NCBI GenBank assembly: GCA_010405405.1
Contig: MU004235.1
Location: 1,936,157 to 2,000,156, forward strand
Direction of reading: 5' to 3'
From: Microthyrium microscopicum
Taxonomy: Eukaryota > Ascomycota > Dothideomycetes > Microthyriales > Microthyriaceae
Length of the DNA: 64,000 nt
The notes below the pieces were generated by a model. It saw nothing but the letters and a program-made list of their open reading frames with translations. It was not told the DNA's origin and ran no database searches. The position numbers were made by a program, and so were the translations under genes. Positions 34,981 through 46,214 of the stretch are shown piece after piece. Numbering within the stretch: the first letter of the stretch is position 1; each line of letters begins with the position of its first letter.

Positions 34981-35679
34981 TCACAGTTCACGCAGACACT
35001 GCTCTTCTTCATCCCACTCATCACCATACCAGTTTCGCTGCATGTCCTGGAACATATAGCGATCCATTCCACCCTTCTTCTTCAACCATCCCGCCATACA
35101 CTCGATCTGCTCCGTCAAAGCCTCGGCCTGCACCCGCATATCCACCGCCATTTCGCGCTGTCTCTCCAATTCCACCGGATCATGCTCCGCATATCTCGCC
35201 ATCTCGCTCTTCAGCGCCGCAACCTCCTTCATCAACTCCGCATTCTGCTGCGCCAACACCTTTTTGCCCTCCTCATCATCCCCATCACCCTCGCGCTCAC
35301 TCATCTTGGCCTGCACCGCAGCTTCCGTCTCCTGCACACTCAACACCACCTTGTCATACTCGCTCTGCGCCGCATGCAGAGCTGCCCCACGCATGGTGGC
35401 CACGTCGGAAGCGAATGTCCAGTACCAATTGCCGGAACCAATCTTTTCGACGCGTAGTTCGCTGTCGTCGATGAGCGCTTGGATGTGCTCCTTGAGCTGC
35501 ATGGCGTGGATGCCGGCAATGGCGGGGAGGGCTTTTTCGAGATCTTTGAGGGTGTGGCAGGTGTTAGAGGCGCGGAGCCAGTTGAGCATGAGGGCGCGTT
35601 TGGCGGCGGGGGATGTTGGTTGTTTGGGGGCCTGTTGAGATTAGTGGAGCTGCGGTGAGACGGGAATTGGGTGGACCAT
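34981..35679 (-). CDS. MND1: Meiotic nuclear division protein 1 (MND1)
   Basis: Partner of Hop2; the heterodimer stimulates Dmc1/Rad51 strand exchange in meiosis. Exon 2 is 35631-34981. It carries the winged-helix region (NWLRASNTCHTLKDLEK, VEKIGSGNWYWTF) followed by a coiled coil (SEYDKVVLSVQETEAAV, QNAELMKEVAALKSEM), typical for the family, and ends at 217 residues. The first coding exon appears to be just the ATG at 35679-35677, followed by a weak GTCCAC donor, a CTAATC branch site and CAACAG. Spliced, it reads MAPKQPTSPAAKRALML. The weak donor makes the very 5' end uncertain; the rest is clear. Confidence 0.85.
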
Positions 35680-35802
35680 TGTGATGTTTTTTCGGTTTTG
35701 GAGAGACGGATTGGTCTTCGATTTTGTAATGAAAGACTCTAGTGAAAATTATGATTGTAGTTGTCTTGTTTTTCAGATGTGGAGAATTGGGGTTATTATG
35801 GT

Positions 35803-35885
35803 TGGGGATAGGATGAAGTTAGATGGACACCGCTATCGTGCGTTCCCCTTTGGGATCTCTGGTGTTCTAACTTCATCCCATCCCC
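35803..35885. repeat. Imperfect inverted repeat upstream of MND1
   Basis: The left arm at 35803-35831 (ggggataggatgaagttaga then ggacacc) is mirrored by the right arm at 35861-35885 (ggtgttctaacttcatccca then tcccc). About 22 of 25 positions pair around a 29-nt spacer. It could be a hairpin, a tiny MITE remnant or a regulatory palindrome in the MND1 promoter. Confidence 0.55.
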
Positions 35886-35963
35886 TTCTCCGCAACTGTA
35901 ATCCCATTTCTCAAGATCACTGTTGTTTCAAGAGATGTTATTCATCAAAGCTTCAATCTAGCT

Positions 35964-36497
35964 CTATTCGGAATCTTGCAGCTCTACCCCTTTGGCTTTG
36001 GCCCATGTCTTTTGTCGCAGACGATGAATTGGTTCCGACTTCAAGCCAACAATCCCAAGTCCTTCAACCCCTCCTACGAGCCACTTCCCAAGCAGCTTCT
36101 CTCTTCGCCAAGCATACACGCTGACATCCGCATTACTCGTCATTCCATGGTTAACCTTCGAGCGAGCAATATCGTTGCCAGATAGCTGCACACTGTAGAG
36201 ATTCACTTCTTCCTCTGTGCTAGCATCGATGAGATCTCTGGATGTTATGGGGTTGGGAATAAATTGCTCGCCGCTGCCCTCAAAATTATAGGTGATTTGA
36301 AGATGGGTTGCTGGGTAGAGCGGGTCGTTTGGCCGAGCAGAGGGTAGGGAGAGGGTGAAACAGAGAGGCGATGTAGCGGCAGCGATGGTTCGGGAAGAAT
36401 GGATTGCGGACTTGAAATCTGAGGGGTTGATGTCATCCGGCTGCGCTGGTAGCGTGGGCGGCGTGAAAGAGTGGATGGAGAGGCTAAATCTCGACAT
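35964..36497 (-). CDS. Unknown 177-residue protein
   Basis: Single exon from ATG 36497 (MSRFSLSIHSF). The open frame extends to 36617, but the extra 40 residues look non-coding. It is mixed alpha/beta with no signal peptide or membrane segment. Features are a Thr/Pro-rich start, a beta-like stretch (HLQITYNFEGSGEQFIPN), an acidic NLYSVQLSGNDIARSKVN region and a Gly-rich WLVGGVEGLGIVGLKSEP. The compact open frame suggests a real gene, but I recognise no family. Confidence 0.55.
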   Translation of the reverse strand: MSRFSLSIHSFTPPTLPAQPDDINPSDFKSAIHSSRTIAAATSPLCFTLSLPSARPNDPLYPATHLQITYNFEGSGEQFIPNPITSRDLIDASTEEEVNLYSVQLSGNDIARSKVNHGMTSNADVSVYAWRREKLLGKWLVGGVEGLGIVGLKSEPIHRLRQKTWAKAKGVELQDSE

Positions 36498-37042
36498 GAT
36501 AACTTCTGATGTAGCGCATTTGGAAGCTGAGGTGAAGTTAAAAGTCTGTTCTGTTGGCAAGCGAAATGGTAAATAAAGGGTGAAAAGTTGGATTGACCCG
36601 GATTTTATGAATTCCAACGACGGCGAAGCACACCGCCGTTAAAGCTTGAGGATTTCGGGAGGGGATTTTAATGAATGGTAGGTGAATCACATCCATGCAA
36701 GTATTTCAATCCTTCATCCTACGAGCTTGATGGGGTCTGATTCCAGGCTTGTTCTGTTCTGCCTGGCCGCCTTAGTGAGCAAATAGGGCATAAGCAGATG
36801 GGAATCGACATGATCATGCTGGATTCGAGACTGGAAAAGGCTTTCTATGAAAATAATTTTGACTCATTGTTATCCGCTATGATCTGCTTAAATAATTGCA
36901 AAATCACTCTCGATTATAAAGACTAGTGGTATCTGAACTATAACAAGCACTCCAATTCGCAATGTAAGGCTGTAACGCCGACCTTTTGCGCACATTTCTT
37001 TTGTCCTCGCGCACTAGAGCAAACCAACAGCCTGTCTAGATC
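36498..37042. other. Short intergenic region
   Basis: About 540 nt between the unknown protein's promoter side and the 3' end of the sugar transporter. AT-rich, no recognised feature. Confidence 0.4.
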
Positions 37043-39050
37043 TCAAGCTTTAAAGTCCTTGGCGTCTTTAATGTCGCCGTCGTCCTTCTCGTCCACTTTG
37101 TTGACTCTATGAACTGAGATATCCACGCTCTTCTTGACTCCATTGGTGTTGACGCGTTTGAGCTCATTAGCATCGCCTCCGTATCCGGCCTCGAGCGCTC
37201 GCCCAGAGGCCGCAGCGCCGCCGACAACAGCGTCTTCGCCGTCGAAATGTTTGGTGATTTCTTCGAGCGGCGTATTTCTGGTCTCGATATAGAACCACCA
37301 AACAACAAAGAGCTCAATGGTAAGCCACACGCACTGGCAATTATTAGCGAGGGATTGGCGGGTAAGGAATTGAACAAACTTACAAAAACAATGTAGTATT
37401 TCCAGTGTATAGCTTCAAGAGCAATAGGATTGACGTATGAGTTGAAGAACAGGGCGATATCAACGCAAAGCCACACCACAGTCATACCCTACTAACCTTA
37501 GTATTTTACCCTTCATTCGGAGTGTTCTGCTAACATACCTTGGCGCGAATACTATAAGGCAAAATTTCAACCGTATACCCAACCAACAAACCGGACCATG
37601 CAATGTTATAGAACATGTAGAAGATAAAGATCATAGCAACAACAGCATTACCCGCTGCTTTCGATTTCTTGACCTCCTGTTGCTGAGCGCAAATGGTCCA
37701 GACAATAAAAGTTCCTAACATTCCAGCAGTCGACACCAAGAATAGCTTCCTGCGACCAAGTTTGTCCACGAAAAAGCACATGGTTACAGCCACGATGAAG
37801 TTGAAAATTTGCAGAATTCCGTTGATGTTGAGCTGCGTTTTCGAGTCTGTGATGCCGATGGACTTGAGGACAGGCGCCATATAGTACGACACGAGGCCAT
37901 TGCCAGACCATTGAGAAAAGATTCCGGCAGTTGCTAAAATCACTAGACGGTGGCGGTTTCCTTTCGTTCTCCAGAGTTCTGACCAATTGGTTTGTTTGCT
38001 CTCCTGCTCCATTCGAATGGTTTCTTTGATTTCTTCATATTCCAGAACAACAACTTCGTCGTCGTCTATACACTGTTAGAACATTTCAAACTGCCATGAA
38101 GCACGGTAAACTCACAGTTTCCATTCGCATGTACTGTGGCGAGAGTTTTGAGGGCCTCGTCTGGTCGGCCTTTATCTATATGCCAACGTGGGCTCTCTGG
38201 TACGAACCATACGGCGCACACTTGTATGATCGAGGGTAGCGCCTGAACAAGGGATGGTATTCTCCAGGACCAATTGTTTGGAACACTTTCAGTTCCTCGG
38301 GTCAACCACGCAGCTATAATTGAACCGAAGTACCAAGTAGTGTTGTAGATGGTTGTAAAGACAGCTCGGTCTTGTGGATGCGCCAGCTCGGTAATCAACA
38401 GTGGACTATCGTCTTGTTAGCAAAGCGATAAACATAGAATGATAAGGAGGAAAAACAAACCTCGCACCATGCGCAATGGCAACACCGAAACCAATCAAGA
38501 ATCGAGCCGCAATGAACATCTGAAGATTTATACTTATGGCTTGAAGAGTTACGCCTATCAGCCTACTTTTATTAGCGAAACTGGTGGCCTCATCAATTAC
38601 TCCTGCTTACATGATAACGCATCCGATGAAGATACCCATCCGGCGACCGGCCAAATCAGCAGCGTAAGGTACAAATGGGATAGCGACTAATGAACCGATG
38701 GGCATGATAGCATTGAGTAAACCGAGTTGTGAACTTGAAGGATGAAAATCTACTCTTGTCAGCACATTTGTCAACAAAGAATAAAATTGACTTACAATCT
38801 ACCCATGGCTTGAGCGACTGAAGGCCATTAACCATGCTGCCATCATAACCATTTGTAGCCTAAGATGTTGGTTAGCGTCTATTCGCCGAATCCTCGTCTA
38901 GAAAGTGTCACATACGCTCGTGAGCACAACCAGCATCAGCAAGACGTATGTCTTTCGTAGAGCCGTGTCCTTATACCATGATTTCCTTGGAAACTCACGA
39001 TCCGCCAGGACAAATGTGCCCTTTGTGGGAGCTTTGGCGACATAGACCAT
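37043..39050 (-). CDS. MFS sugar transporter (sugar porter family, hexose/lactose permease-like)
   Basis: Plasma-membrane proton-sugar symporter by family. Eight exons: 39050-38916, 38859-38796, 38749-38611, 38562-38461, 38405-38116, 38065-37539, 37488-37384 and 37333-37043, in frame to 550 residues. Signature motifs: ADLAGRRMG in the TM2-3 loop, PESPRW after TM6, VDKLGRRKL in the TM8-9 loop, and VEILPYSIRAKGM near TM10. The N-terminal YDGSMVNGLQ resembles fungal lactose/hexose permeases. The hydrophilic C-tail is long and Lys/Asp-rich (VDEKDDGDIKDAKDF). Every intron is 45-60 nt with GTAAGT/GTATGT donors and TAG/CAG acceptors. The start could lie in a further upstream exon, but ATG 39050 fits. 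The substrate is not predictable. Confidence 0.88.
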
Positions 39051-40218
39051 GATACCGCGACTCGAGGTCAACTCACAGCATCCGAGGAAGCGATCAAAGA
39101 AGCTTCAAAAAGGCCAAGAAATTGACCGGAATCGCCAAAAGTCAAGATGGATAACCAACAAAATGAACGAGATCAAGTCTATTGTAGTAAGAAAAGCGCA
39201 TACCGCATTTTTCCCCAGCTAAATTCGGCCGTCAATGTCCCGAGCTTTTTAGAACAGGTCACACACCCAGCTCAGGGAAGAAAAAAGTCCGACCAGGTAA
39301 TATGCCACAACCAGTTGTTCCGGGAGCTAGTACACCATGTCCCTGGCAGTAGTGCAGTAGTTTCTGGGGCGAGGCTCCGCGTGTGCAGATGAAGGTATTG
39401 GCTATTCTCGGGTGAGCAGACCAGAAGAAGGCCTGTTGCGCCGCGGATTATGTCGTGGTGATTCGTGGATCATTTTTACCGGTGCGGTTGCAGTGGACGA
39501 ACCGTTGAGGATTGCTTCTAGAAGTACGGTACTTGGCGGGCGAGGGGTGTAAGATGTTCTGTCTGGTTATTGGGGGAACAGGTGCTGTGCAATGATCATT
39601 GGGGCAAGGGAGCGGGGATAGATGAATTTTTATATTGGTCCGAGATGGGGTGGACGGATATGTGCACGGTTCTGGAATTGTTGCGGTCTGGGTTGTTGAG
39701 GTTAAACACTGTGGAATAACCTGAAGATGTAGTACTTATGCGGCGCGAGCATATAAAAAGCTGATGGAAAGGTTGCCACTGTTGATATGAGAAGTTCTTT
39801 AGTTTACCGAGGACCAAGAATGATCCACCCAGGCCTGGTGTGGAGTTACTGTTACTTGAGTGCAGCAAGAATAGAATCAAATCATTCCGGCTAAACTTAA
39901 AGGCATGCAGAGAGATCTTCGGTGGAGTAAACTCACGTTTTGTATCGAATTTATAATAGTCTTGGTAGATTGGTTTGTATCAAGCACAGAACTATCGGAG
40001 AGGCAGGTACCTCTACATTCAACCATGAATAGTTAATTGCTAGATGTTGCACGAATAGTCGATATCGCAAAAAGTATTGACAAAACCTACTAAGTCGCGA
40101 CGACCTCATACGCCTGTCATGTCGTCCTGGTGGTCGGGTCCTGCGTAGAGCTGCTCTCCGGGAATTCATAGCAGGTATCAGAGTCCTTTAAAACTCCATA
40201 AATACTTACACATAATAC
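39051..40218. other. Gene-poor AT-rich region
   Basis: Upstream flank of the sugar transporter. Open frames at 39147-39392 and 39596-39880 are isolated, overlap simple AT-rich sequence and show no domain or splice context. Contains the transporter's promoter. No gene is called. Confidence 0.45.
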
Positions 40219-40847
40219 TACCATAGCGTGGGAGGGGGGGTAGAGGAAATGATGCCGTGAGATCTTATGGTAGACATTTTATCAACATGATATTCGAATT
40301 AGTGGCTAAATAGGCCAGCATGGCGTAGACGAGAACCATGTCTTAATTCTGGCAATAAGTAATTAGTTTTATTGCCTAGGAAGGATCACGATAAGAGACT
40401 AAGAAGGAGCAAAAGTGGTAGTTGGCAAGACTAAGAAATGAAAAATGAAAGTAGTCTATATGTACCAAAAGTGCAAAGTTGTATATTTAGTCTTCGTGAA
40501 ACTAGTAGAAGTTTGAACACTATATCTTGCTTATAAGTAAAATACGAGCCTAGCCTAAAACGTAAAGTAAAATATCGTAATCTATAAAAATGCCTAATAT
40601 CTCAAGTCTAGTATTATCAATAAACTATAACTCTAATCATAGAAAATTGCCTATTTAGGCAATTTTTTTTGGTTCTATCTAATAGCTTAGACATGATTTT
40701 TTTGACAAAATAGTCTTACTAGCTAGACATAATACTAAAATCTGACATTATGTCTACAAAGGATGCTGGAAAAAGTACCTTTTTAGAAAATGATATAGCG
40801 ATAGTAGTAGACATTATTTCCTCTACCCCCCGTCGCACGCTATAGTA
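40219..40847. mobile_element. Non-autonomous DNA transposon (MITE-like) with about 35-bp TIRs and TA ends
   Basis: The left end reads TACCATAGCGTG then a G-run and GTAGAGGAAATGATG. The right end, read on the minus strand, is TACTATAGCGTG then CGACGGGG and GTAGAGGAAATAATG. These form terminal inverted repeats of about 35 bp. Both ends carry TA, compatible with the TA target duplication of Tc1/mariner-type elements. The 560-nt interior is very AT-rich and has no transposase frame, so it depends on an autonomous relative. A related single end lies at 10781-10806. Confidence 0.7.
40643..40666. repeat. Perfect hairpin inside the MITE
   Basis: AAAATTGCCTA, a TT loop, then TAGGCAATTTT, an 11-bp perfect stem followed by a T-run. 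Within the AT-rich interior of the 40.2-40.8 kb element. Confidence 0.75.
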
Positions 40848-42385
40848 CCTACCTACTGATAGCGAGTAACTTCAGAGGTACACGTGCATGTATCGCTGAA
40901 GGACATTTAATAAGAGTTGTAGTACAGAAAATGCTGGATTCATTCGACAACGTAGATTTCAAGATATTGAGAAGTACTGTACATGGGTTGCGAGTAACCA
41001 AGCAGTTGCACTCTGCCTGCTAGTATTTAAGCTGAGCCAACAGTACGATAGGTACTGCTATCACGCGTCGATGTTCACTTGGTGTCTACTCCCATTTGTT
41101 ACGTGTCCGCGGTTATGGCACCATATTTTTCCTCGGCAGCTTCTTGCTCATCCGGTGCTTCATTTGTTTGGCTTCTTATAATTACCTGTTTCCTGCGCCG
41201 GCCTTAGGCATCGGCATAATTCGAGAATTGACTTTTCTGAACTCAAAGGTTTTGGGTTGATATCGCAAGTATCGTAAACGGTGCAGCTTGAAATAATGTA
41301 TGCATTAAACGTGTTCGTTTCTCGAAAGGAGAATGGGTGGTCTCCATGCGGCGTGTTGAAGTAGGGATTTCAATATGACGATCCTTCGCTATAAGTCACA
41401 AGTATGAAGATGAAAGAAGAGATTCGACTCGCACAGTCCAAAGGTATCACAGGTTTAGGTACCTAATCTTTCATCATTTCGGGGCTGCTCTGGACTTACA
41501 TAACTAGCATGGGCTACGACTATCTCCTATTTTCGACGGTTGTGGTATCTTACTGTTAGGCAACCCGATTGCGGTGCCCCTATTTTGCTTCACGGCTCCT
41601 GTTGGTCGTGCTTCATGATTAAGTGCTTGTTCGGCAGCCTTGTATTGCCGATCTAGTCTCCATCAGTAAGCAAATTATGCTTACAACTGTTAGTTCGGAA
41701 ATGTGCATCCTTAGTCTACTGATTGTCACTCAACTAAGAGCTTACGGTAAGTACCTAGTTAAAATGGAGATAGGTCTACTATGTGATTCATCTGTACTCT
41801 AAATAATTGCAAGACGTGCCAAAATAGGTACTCTAGTATCCATAGGTAGTACCTAAGGTCATTACCGTTCAAGTTGAAGGATTCTGTTGTAACCGGATGT
41901 TTTGACAAGGGCGTCAATTATCTTACCGTAAGGTTTTATCCTCTCCATAGCGTACTTGCTACCACCTAGATCTATGTTTATCTCCTCTTTGGGCCTAGTG
42001 CGAGCTTCAAAGCCAGACCGAAACCAAACTGCAAATCTAGGTGGTTGATTGACCATTATCCAGTTCATTATTTGACCATTTGATTCGGCTATCAAGAAAT
42101 TTGTACCCACAGTACCTGACTCAATAAGATTGAGTCAATGTTCCATCGCCTAGACTAGCGAAAAGCCAACCAGTGGTAGCGTGGAGGGTGGTACAACTAC
42201 CTAAGTAAGCTGTCCATCCCTACTTGGATATGTCGCATTTTTTGCTTTTATCTCAATACGTCATATGGTGGGCAGGTTATATTCAGAGTAGAGAAGATTA
42301 AGATCAACATCGACATCCAATTTACGTTGTGTTTCCTGTCCCTAATAGCGCTACCAAAGCTCGACGTGGAGCGTATCTTCTTTTC
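40848..42385. other. Gene-poor AT-rich region
   Basis: About 1.5 kb with many ggtacct/taggtacct short motifs and no convincing gene. An 82-codon minus-strand frame at 41862-42110 (SKYAMERIKPYGKIIDALVK) has no known domain. It could be a fragment, but I see no supporting splice sites. Confidence 0.4.
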
Positions 42386-43138
42386 TTACAGACAACTAGG
42401 AGGCAGTCCGTGAAATTCCAATCCATGTCGATGGTTTACAATCACGGCATACGCCATAGCTTGCTCCTTGTTTTGACTTTCATCTCTCTGTTTTGCGGTC
42501 TGTTGGTACTTTTCTTTCCAGCTAGCAAGATCCTCAAACTTGCCATCTATGTTCTTCCTATCTGATTCATATCCATTACGGCACCAGCTCCACGGAGGAC
42601 CATTTGAAGGAAAAGGGACGGGTTCGAACAGTCTACAATTCTTGCACACCTGATATCCAGCCCCTTGTACTCGAATATTGTGTCCTCTACTGTATCCTCT
42701 TGCTCCAGGCGTTCTCCAAGGAACCGTTAGCCCACATTCGATGCAAAATCGTAGGGACGCCTCTTTACGGCCGCGGCCGCGGCAACGCTTCCAGTTTGCC
42801 ATCACCATCTTGTCCGCGAACTTGACTGATTGTCTTAGTCGGAGGCAGTGATTGCAGGTCAAGAGTTCGTTCTGGATAGCCCATTCAGTGTCCTCTATGA
42901 TAAGCAGTGCTTCTTGAGAAGGCTTAGGGATAAAGTCTCGAAACTGTCTGCTGGTCATCCTAAGGTAAACAGTGTCTTCAAACGAGAGGTGAGAAATAAC
43001 TTCAAGTAGAAGCTCAGCTGGCAGTGCTAAGAGAGCAAAGGGCTTAGTCGCAACAGCCTCCAAGGATTCGGGGTGGCTTCGAATCCTTCTTCTGATCCTC
43101 TGGAGAAACTGCCCTGCTTTTTCCAGTTGCCACTTCAT
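42386..43138 (-). CDS. F-box protein with Cys-pair region
   Basis: Single exon of 250 residues. The F-box is at about 34-76: FALLALPAELLLEVISHLSF, then a RMTSRQFRDFI segment. Cys pairs follow (CNHCLRL, FCIECGL, VCKNC), a pattern common in fungal F-box proteins and probably zinc-binding. The C-terminal 60 residues are charged and Gln-rich. It probably acts as a substrate adaptor in an SCF ubiquitin ligase. It is the last ordinary gene before the Cys-module array that begins about 0.5-1.2 kb further on. Confidence 0.8.
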   Translation of the reverse strand: MKWQLEKAGQFLQRIRRRIRSHPESLEAVATKPFALLALPAELLLEVISHLSFEDTVYLRMTSRQFRDFIPKPSQEALLIIEDTEWAIQNELLTCNHCLRLRQSVKFADKMVMANWKRCRGRGRKEASLRFCIECGLTVPWRTPGARGYSRGHNIRVQGAGYQVCKNCRLFEPVPFPSNGPPWSWCRNGYESDRKNIDGKFEDLASWKEKYQQTAKQRDESQNKEQAMAYAVIVNHRHGLEFHGLPPSCL

Positions 43139-43659
43139 AATTTGCCGCTCCGTATAAAGTGCTCATACAAGAGGTGCCGCAAAGTCAGCCGAAGTATCGA
43201 AACGCAATTGCCCCAGTCAGTTCTATCGATAGTGTGAGGATTAATTGAAAAGTCCTACCAGCAGCTAGAATTTCATGGTGATTCCTGGCAGGTGGTTTGA
43301 TTCAAGTTTCTTGAAGTGCAGTTGAGCAGTGCAGAGGAGTTATGTATAAATAATTAGAGAGCCATGAATAATGGTCCTAGGTAGGGAATATTAATGACCT
43401 TGTCGGTCTGATTTGTTCTAGGGCTGCAACCGAACCAGATTGTCTCCTAATAGAATATAGCTCCTTCAAGCTTCGGATTCGAAGAGCATCCATTGCCCTT
43501 CCGCCCAATGGTAGTCTCCAGCAGAGCATAGCCAGTTGAATCATACAACAGGCCTCAGAGAATTCAGTATACATAACATGTGCATTGTTGGACTTTTGTA
43601 GGTCCAGTAGGTTATAGAACTATCTGAACGTTTGGTAGTGCGCCGCCTCATCCAGCCTT

Positions 43660-43881
43660 TGCGATATGTCACGTTACAATTCAGGTTTTTTCTAGCCAAA
43701 GCGGACAAAACTCAGTGTAGCCTGGGGCGCCGAATAGCGCGGGACATCTATCAGTTCTCAATGGCAACTCTCTAGGTAGCGCATCTGCTCTTTCTGATTT
43801 ACATCGTGACGAATATTCGCAAGAACACACGGTCGAAACCTCGGCCCTTGATATCGATTGTTGTTGTCCATTATGCAAGCC
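43660..43881 (-). pseudogene. Possible relic of a CPLCQ-family gene
   Basis: Reading down from 43731, the bases TGTCCGCTTTG then GCTAGAAAAA resemble the family's CPLCQEK codons with small changes (CPLWLEK here). TGTAACGTGACATATCGCAAAGGCTGG-like bases follow and could be a degenerate C-x3-CPYLK. An upstream MDNNN start at 43874 is followed by about 37 open codons. The match is short and the call is tentative. If real, it would be the leftmost remnant of the array. Confidence 0.25.
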
Positions 43882-44367
43882 TGAGGTGTAAATCAGACAA
43901 CCTAAGGTAAGTTAGGTAACGGCTGGTTGTCTCTGCGAGAATATCCTTCGACGTTTTGAAGTTTGTCCGCCCAAATGTTGCAGTGTAGTCGCAGTACAGC
44001 ATTCAAGGTGTCAAGGGAGACCATCAATTAGGTTATATTAGTGAAAGTCTTTGCGTAGATACGGAATGGCGTTGATTTGCTCAAAACATCGTTAGTTCAT
44101 TGCTTCTAAGATCAAAATCTACTTCGATAAGAAATAGAAAGAACTAGGCGGCTAGATTAGGTATCTAGATACCTGTTAGCAGCAAGCCTTAACGTGGGGC
44201 ACACTTGACGCAATCAAATAGTAAATAGTATTTCCAGTTTCTAGTCGTCATACTGATGGTTCGGGATGAAGACTAACTTAACGACAATATGATGCCACAT
44301 CTTCTGCGATTAACATAAGCGTTGTCTGCAGGGACTAAGTATAGAAACGAAGCTACTCACTCAATCT

Positions 44368-44810
44368 CTACTTCTGGCTTCCCTGCTCCTCCTTTCTCTT
44401 CTTTTCTGCCGCTCTCAGATATGGACAGAGTAAGCTACAAAAGCTTTCCTGGCATAGCGGGCAATCTGGAATTTGTTAACGTAGAGTTTCAAAAAAATAT
44501 GTTTAGGCCAAAAAGCGCTGAAATGAGTAGACAGTGCCAACTCAAGGTATTCTTACCTCGAGGCCAGGGTTTGGGTGCTTGCGGATCTATGAGCAGAGTT
44601 AGACAAGTCGCCTCATGCTGTTATAAGCTTCAGTTTACCGTCCAATTTGAAAGCCTCCTCCCAGTTCATAGATCTTAGCCCGTCTAACATGAGCTCCAGA
44701 AGCGTTGGCCCAGTGTGAGCGTCCGGCGCTTCGGAACATTGCGGCTGGACTCCAGCAGCGACTTGAATAACTTGGTACCCGGATCGAGGGTTGTTCACGT
44801 TTCCGCTCAT
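44368..44810 (-). CDS. CPLCQ-module family protein, copy 1 (99 aa, with a 30-nt micro-exon)
   Basis: Exons 44810-44639, 44586-44557 (30 nt) and 44465-44368, phase 1 at both joins. The product ends in WPRDCPLCQESFC, SLLCPYLR and a charged Lys/Glu tail. It differs from all other copies: a second intron falls inside the conserved module, between WPR and the CPLCQ codons, leaving a micro-exon that encodes DPQAPKPWPR. The 57-residue body is short and contains QCSEAP, echoing the CS[EA]xP motif seen in copies 2, 9, 10, 12 and 15. An in-frame ATG at 44891 would add 27 residues. The function is unknown and no signal peptide is seen. Confidence 0.7.
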
Positions 44811-45399
44811 CTTGCAAGGAACTGATGGACTAAATTTGAACTTGAAAGTTTGAAGTTGTGGATGGGCCAGAGGTGAGTAAGTTTGCGTCAATAGATTGGA
44901 GACGCGAGTGTTTATGTGTGGTAGTGAGCGAGAGAAGTTTTGGGGTAGATGATCAAGAGCGGATTCGAGGTTATTGTCACTGCGTTAAATTTATAGGTGA
45001 CGATCAAACTACGCTAAGCTTCTTCTGAGTATAGCTCAGAGAAGAAGTCATTTGTCGAGGCTTCTATTCATCAAGAAAAGAAAGAACGATTTGACGTTAG
45101 TAAGGGCCAAAGTAGTAGGTAGAAGGTAGTATTTTGAGTGACAACTGCATGTACATTGGATGGAACCACAACAATAGTATAGAACCCAACCACTTTTGCT
45201 ATCGCTACTTTTTGATTTGCTTACTTGCCTTCAAGCTTGGATACATGGAATTACATTATCTGTCTCGACCCAAGGAACAATCCCCGACGCCACAATTCAG
45301 TCGACTTCGATTGTAACAAGCGATGAGTAACGTAGACGGCAAGGAGTTCAGAACGCACTTTCTCTATCCCTTCTCTGGCTCTTCCCCTGTCTCTTCCTC

Positions 45400-45754
45400 T
45401 GGCACAAAGCTGGGCCACGACATATAGGTGTGGAGTTATATTTGAGGAACAATAGAGTAGCTAACGCATTGTGCCTAGCTCGCTTACAAGGCAAACGCGT
45501 CGCGTCAGACCACCCTATATACGCTCTTGGGCTAGTGGCTGTTGAATCGGTTTGGCATTTCGTCTCTCAGGCGGATCATATTGGATGGTGATCCATTCGC
45601 CATTGCGTTGAGTAGATACAACGATGGTCAGACTTTTGTGGAAATTGTGGAGACGTTGTTTGCGAGACGCGATTTCTGCCCCTGCTCTCGCAACACAGCA
45701 CTCGCAGGGTGGTGGGGAGAAGATGGCCATTGGCAAACAGATGGAAGCAGGTAG
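45400..45754 (-). pseudogene. Possible decayed CPLCQ-family copy
   Basis: An open frame at 45515-45736 carries TIVVSTQRNGEWITIQYDPP, faintly like the 'DR..P..VNTxGY' segment of copies 7, 8 and 10. Downstream near 45420, TGGCCCAG then CTTTGTGCCAGAGGAA could be a deleted module. Position and strand fit the array spacing, but the evidence is weak. Confidence 0.2.
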
Positions 45755-46214
45755 TAGAGTAATGAGGTTTGCAGATGAATGTTTGCAGAGTTGAGAGATC
45801 TGAGAGGTTTGAGCGACTTGGAAGGTTTGGGAGGTTTGGGAGGTCTAAGCCCGGATTGCTTTGTACTGCTATGCTATGCCACTTTGATGAAGGGTCAATA
45901 AGTGAAATATCGGAAGAGCAGGTGCTCAAACTTGAAAGTGAACACCGTAAATGTGAAAAGACAGAGGTTGGGAATCGCAGCTTTTAAAGTCATGAATGGG
46001 GAAAGGGGCGAGATGCCGTTAAGATACGGGCACGATTAATGGGCTGCGATATCGCCACCTTGAAAGAGGAGTTAAGGTTACAGAGACATCGTTTTCAAAT
46101 TTGGGCGTAAGTGACTAGACAATTCGAGCTCAGTCGGAAATGAGGTGATGGTGCAATATCAACAGGTTCGGGGTCTTTCGCACCACCTACATCAAGCAGA
46201 TCACGATTGAGCTA

